Of a DNA stretch of 64,000 nt, positions 61,097 to 64,000 are shown one piece after another. The notes beneath the pieces are model-generated. The model had not been told where the DNA came from. It was given only the letters and a program-made list of their open reading frames with translations, and ran no database searches. This stretch comes from Mayamaea pseudoterrestris (Eukaryota > Bacillariophyta > Bacillariophyceae > Sellaphorales > Sellaphoraceae): positions 62,001 to 126,000 of the forward strand of contig BROI01000032.1 of the NCBI GenBank assembly GCA_027923505.1. The letters are read 5' to 3'. Position numbers and translations under genes: made by a program. How positions within the stretch are numbered: position 1 is the stretch's first letter; every line of letters starts with the position of its first letter.

Positions 61097-61707
61097 GGTA
61101 AAACAGTTTTACGATGACAACCTGAAGTAAATATAGCGCTCGACGTGATTCCAATTTGTTGTAAGCTTGTCGCGAATTGGTGCATGGGCCAAGGAAGCAA
61201 TGGCTGATGATGGAGGTGCGAAATGACTTGAATGACGAAAGATGCGTCGATGCAGAACAGTTCTTTGCCAAAAAAGATGCAAATGTTTGAGTCTCTAGCT
61301 CATCGTTTCTTGCTTTTGCTTGGAAAAGAAGGGTGTTGTGCAAGCAAGTTATGGTTTCGATGCTTGATCAGCAGAACTTGAATTATAATGACGAGTGAAA
61401 AAGCAAATGCAGCAAACAGACCTAGAAAGTCGCACCGGTACAGAAGCTAGTGCAAGCTCATTCGTATACTCGTAGCATCGACTTGCACACCCATTTGCCA
61501 TCCCTCGCTATTCTCTTTAAAGACTTTGACTAAAAAATACGCTGGACATAGTAAAAGGTCTGTCCATATTCTTCTGGTACCCTACTACCGAGGCTTTTAC
61601 TTTCCCAATCCTCTCGAGCATTTCGTACCTCGACAGTCATGTCGGCTGCAACATATCACAGCAATCAAAATGTAATTGGTTGCTATAAAAGTTTTCTAAT
61701 GTAATAT
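61097..61707. other. intergenic, 611 bp
   Basis: Promoter side of the kinase and 3' flank of the GH16 gene, both minus strand. No gene, repeat or RNA is recognised. Confidence 0.4.
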
Positions 61708-63995
61708 TTACGCGCAGTTTGAGGGGTCGCAGGTACATGCCGACGGGAACTCATTGTACACGGCCTTGCATGCTGCCTCCTCAACGACAAACCGGTTCGT
61801 CATGACCCAGTTGATTCGTTCGCGACAAGAAAAGTCACCGTTTGCATCCGACGTAACGCTATCAAGGATAGCATCCGTGCAACTGTTTGGACAGCCGCAA
61901 TCGGTTACAGTGGCGCCAGCAACGTACTGATATTCCGCACCGACCAAGACTGGCATGGTGAACTTCTTCGTGGCTTTACACTTCGTCGAGGTTGCCACGA
62001 CAATCACGTACCCACTTCGTCGGCCGAATGAAACGGTGATGCTGGAGGAGGTCGAAGGATTGGAACTTGTAATAGTTGCTCCTCTTGGAACTGTCCACTC
62101 GTACGTGTAATCCGATAGGTCGCTCTCCAGTGTGAAGACAACTCCAGACTCCGCTTGGTCCACGACAGTCGGGCCCGTGAGACGTCCGAATGGCTTGTTA
62201 TATATGCGGACAAAGTCAACATTCATTTGTTGAGGGAACACAGTAGAGCTGTCGGGGCTTCCGGGCCAATTTCCTCCCACGGCAAGGTTGAGCAAAAGGT
62301 AGAAGCGCTCGTTGAATGGCCAGTTGTGCGGATCAGTGTCGTCTGGCGTCTTTTCAGAGTATTGAGCGCCATCCAAAAACCACCTTATTCGGTCCTCTTC
62401 CCAATATACTGCGTAGTTGTGGTACTGGCTGTAAAATGTGTCGTCGTTGGGGAGCTGAATCTGCGTACCAGTGTTCGAATTGTTTGGCCACAAGTCGCCG
62501 TAGTGGATGGTGCCATGGACAACGCCCGCTTCTCGCCCGACATTCTCCATTACGTCGATCTCTCCAGATTGAGGCCATTTTCCATAACCTGCAGAAGAAA
62601 TGAATGAAATGTTGGTGAGAAAAAGTTGCTGATTCTAGTTGCTTCAAAGCGACTGGCTCCCAGTCACTTACTTTCATCAGTCGACAGCGCCCAGAATGCC
62701 GGCCACATTCCGTTTCCTTGAGGAATCTGAATGGATGCTTCAACATAACCGTAACGGAAATCCTTTAAACCCTTAGATGAAAGTCGTGCGGATGTGTAAA
62801 CGCCGTTGTCGTTGCGCGCTTCAATTGTCAGCTTTCCGTCGGAAACAACTGCATTCTCAGACTGGTATTTTTGCCACTCGGCATTACCCCAGCCGCACAG
62901 CCCAATGTCGCATCCATCGCCGTTCTGGTAACCCCAGTTGGCCGTATCGACCGCATTTCCGTTAAACTCGTCCTGCCACATGAGCGAGGGGCAAACGTCG
63001 TCGTCTGCCGCAGCCATTACGCCCTGCTCGTCGTCCGTCTCATCATCGTCGCCTGCATCGTACACGACTTCCTCCGGTTGCACCACTGGTTTGTCTTCAG
63101 GTTGAGCAGCGGGTTGAGCTTCAGGTACATCTGCTGCTTGACACTCCGAAGCTTTGCAGCCACGTCCACAAACGGCAGGGAACTCGCTGCTCACAAAGTC
63201 GCAAGCACTGCCTTCGTCCATTCCCGTCGTGTCCATTTTGTACTGCATTCGGTCCCTGCAACTATACGCACCAGCATCGTCCGTGACGAGTGTTGCCAAC
63301 ACATTGTTGGTGCAAGTGCTTGGGCATCCGCAGTTGCCAACGCGGCGGTTGCAGACGCTCGCATCGCAGCTTCCACACACGGCCGGGAACTCTTGACCAA
63401 CCAGCATGCAGGCTTGCGGTTCGTCCAAGCCCAATCTGCCCATAAGATTGGTGATAGCCTCGAGACAAGTTGTTCCTTGATCATCTGTCGTGCGGCTCAA
63501 AACTGAGGTGGTGCAGGTGGAGCATCCGCAGGTAATTTGGCCCGTCAAGTCAAAGGATGACGACTGCGACACAATCGCTTGCTCAGAACTCTTCTTGTGA
63601 GAAATGGCAATCAAGGCAATGATCAAAGCAAGTGCCAGTGGAACAAGAATGGCGATCAACAGGTTGACAGTCGTGATTCTCTTGCGGGCGAGCGGCTTTT
63701 CCAAGACAACTTCCGTGGATGGTTCAGTGATCGTGTTTGCATCCTGAAGGTAGGCGGCGCCCTCCTTCTCGTCCGCGGCAGCTGCTTCACCACTTGGGAC
63801 TGCGAGAGACTCGGAAGGGGAGGTCGCAAAGTCATTCTTTGATCTGATTTCGTCTTGCTTGATGGACTCGTTGTAAGTGGCGCCCTTTGGTTGGGATTCA
63901 GCGTCGCGTGGACTTTCAATCTCGAGGGATGACATGGCGACGCTGGAGCTTGGATCTTGGTCCTCTTGGCTTGAAATGTTGGCAACAATAGTCAT
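61708..63995 (-). CDS. GH16 beta-glucanase/transglycosylase with Cys-rich modules
   Basis: Exons on the minus strand: 63995-62672 and 62588-61708; the 83-nt intron (GTAAGT, CTGCAG) keeps the frame, giving 734 residues. The cytosolic tail precedes a signal anchor (NLLIAILVPLALALIIALIA, about 107-130), a type II surface or vacuolar layout. Two Cys-rich modules (about 156-215 and 224-288; CGC..C to EFPAVCG) come next, then GH16 with WQDEFNG, MWPAFWAL and catalytic GEIDVME (E451, D453, E456). A PKD-like domain (YEWTVPRGATITSS) and a third Cys-rich module close the chain. GH16 enzymes cut or transfer beta-1,3/1,6-glucans such as chrysolaminarin. The ATG lies 5 bp from the right edge, so a further upstream exon cannot be excluded. 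Confidence 0.88.
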
Positions 63996-64000
63996 GATGG

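Noticed and set aside
62871-63506. 211-codon plus-strand frame in the GH16 gene
   Set aside because: Antisense to the Cys-rich modules, with no protein-like features of its own.
1-64000. CRISPR arrays, rRNA and intact transposons
   Set aside because: No regularly spaced repeats, rRNA cores, transposase, integrase or reverse transcriptase motifs were noticed on either strand.

Overview
The window is nuclear DNA of a photosynthetic stramenopile, most likely a diatom. The evidence is: two fucoxanthin-chlorophyll (FCP) antenna genes with ASAFAP-type plastid presequences; a nuclear psbU gene with a tripartite lumen-targeting leader; short GT-AG introns (mostly about 60-145 nt); dense genes on both strands; and protein modules that, as far as I recall, are typical of diatoms (Cys-rich CGC modules on a GH16 enzyme, a membrane-anchored PstS-like protein, Golgi sulfotransferase-like enzymes). 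I cannot name the species. I saw no rRNA, tRNA, CRISPR array or intact mobile element.

Layout. 0-9.6 kb: the end of a TPR protein, a TAF8-like TFIID subunit, a large acidic membrane protein, PIG-U, and a lumen-targeted methyltransferase. 9.6-19.4 kb: a family-2 membrane glycosyltransferase, a nuclear-looking unknown, a VAP/MSP protein, a degenerate YrdC-like protein and a RING protein. 19.6-25.5 kb: a 1455-residue protein joining PDZ, RGS and DENN domains, and a MAK/MOK-type kinase. 25.5-32.7 kb: a possible small spliced gene, a Ser-rich protein, a fatty-acid hydroxylase-family protein and glucose-6-phosphate dehydrogenase. 32.7-34.2 kb: a gene-free stretch with a 173-bp tandem duplication inside an almost CpG-free island, the clearest compositional anomaly here. 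34.2-42.4 kb: a helical-repeat protein, a signal-peptide-bearing UBE2W-type E2, a PstS-like protein, PsbU and a protein with an unnamed C-terminal domain. 43.0-52.2 kb: FCP, sulfotransferase-like gene, a possible START protein, FCP, a rifampicin-phosphotransferase-like enzyme and a Nudix hydrolase. 52.2-64 kb: a possible small gene, a protein with five RRHGS repeats and the same unnamed C-terminal domain, a basic Arg/Ser-rich protein, a myristoylated kinase and a GH16 glucanase.

Genes are interleaved on both strands and I see no operon-like grouping. Functional links are loose: FCPs, PsbU and the lumen methyltransferase belong to the plastid; PIG-U, VAP, GT2, sulfotransferase and GH16 belong to the secretory system and cell surface; the two kinases, the PDZ-RGS-DENN protein and the RRHGS protein look like signalling. 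Several coding regions were rebuilt by joining exons by eye at GT-AG sites with a preserved frame. Where the first in-frame codon was not ATG, I moved the start to the first ATG.
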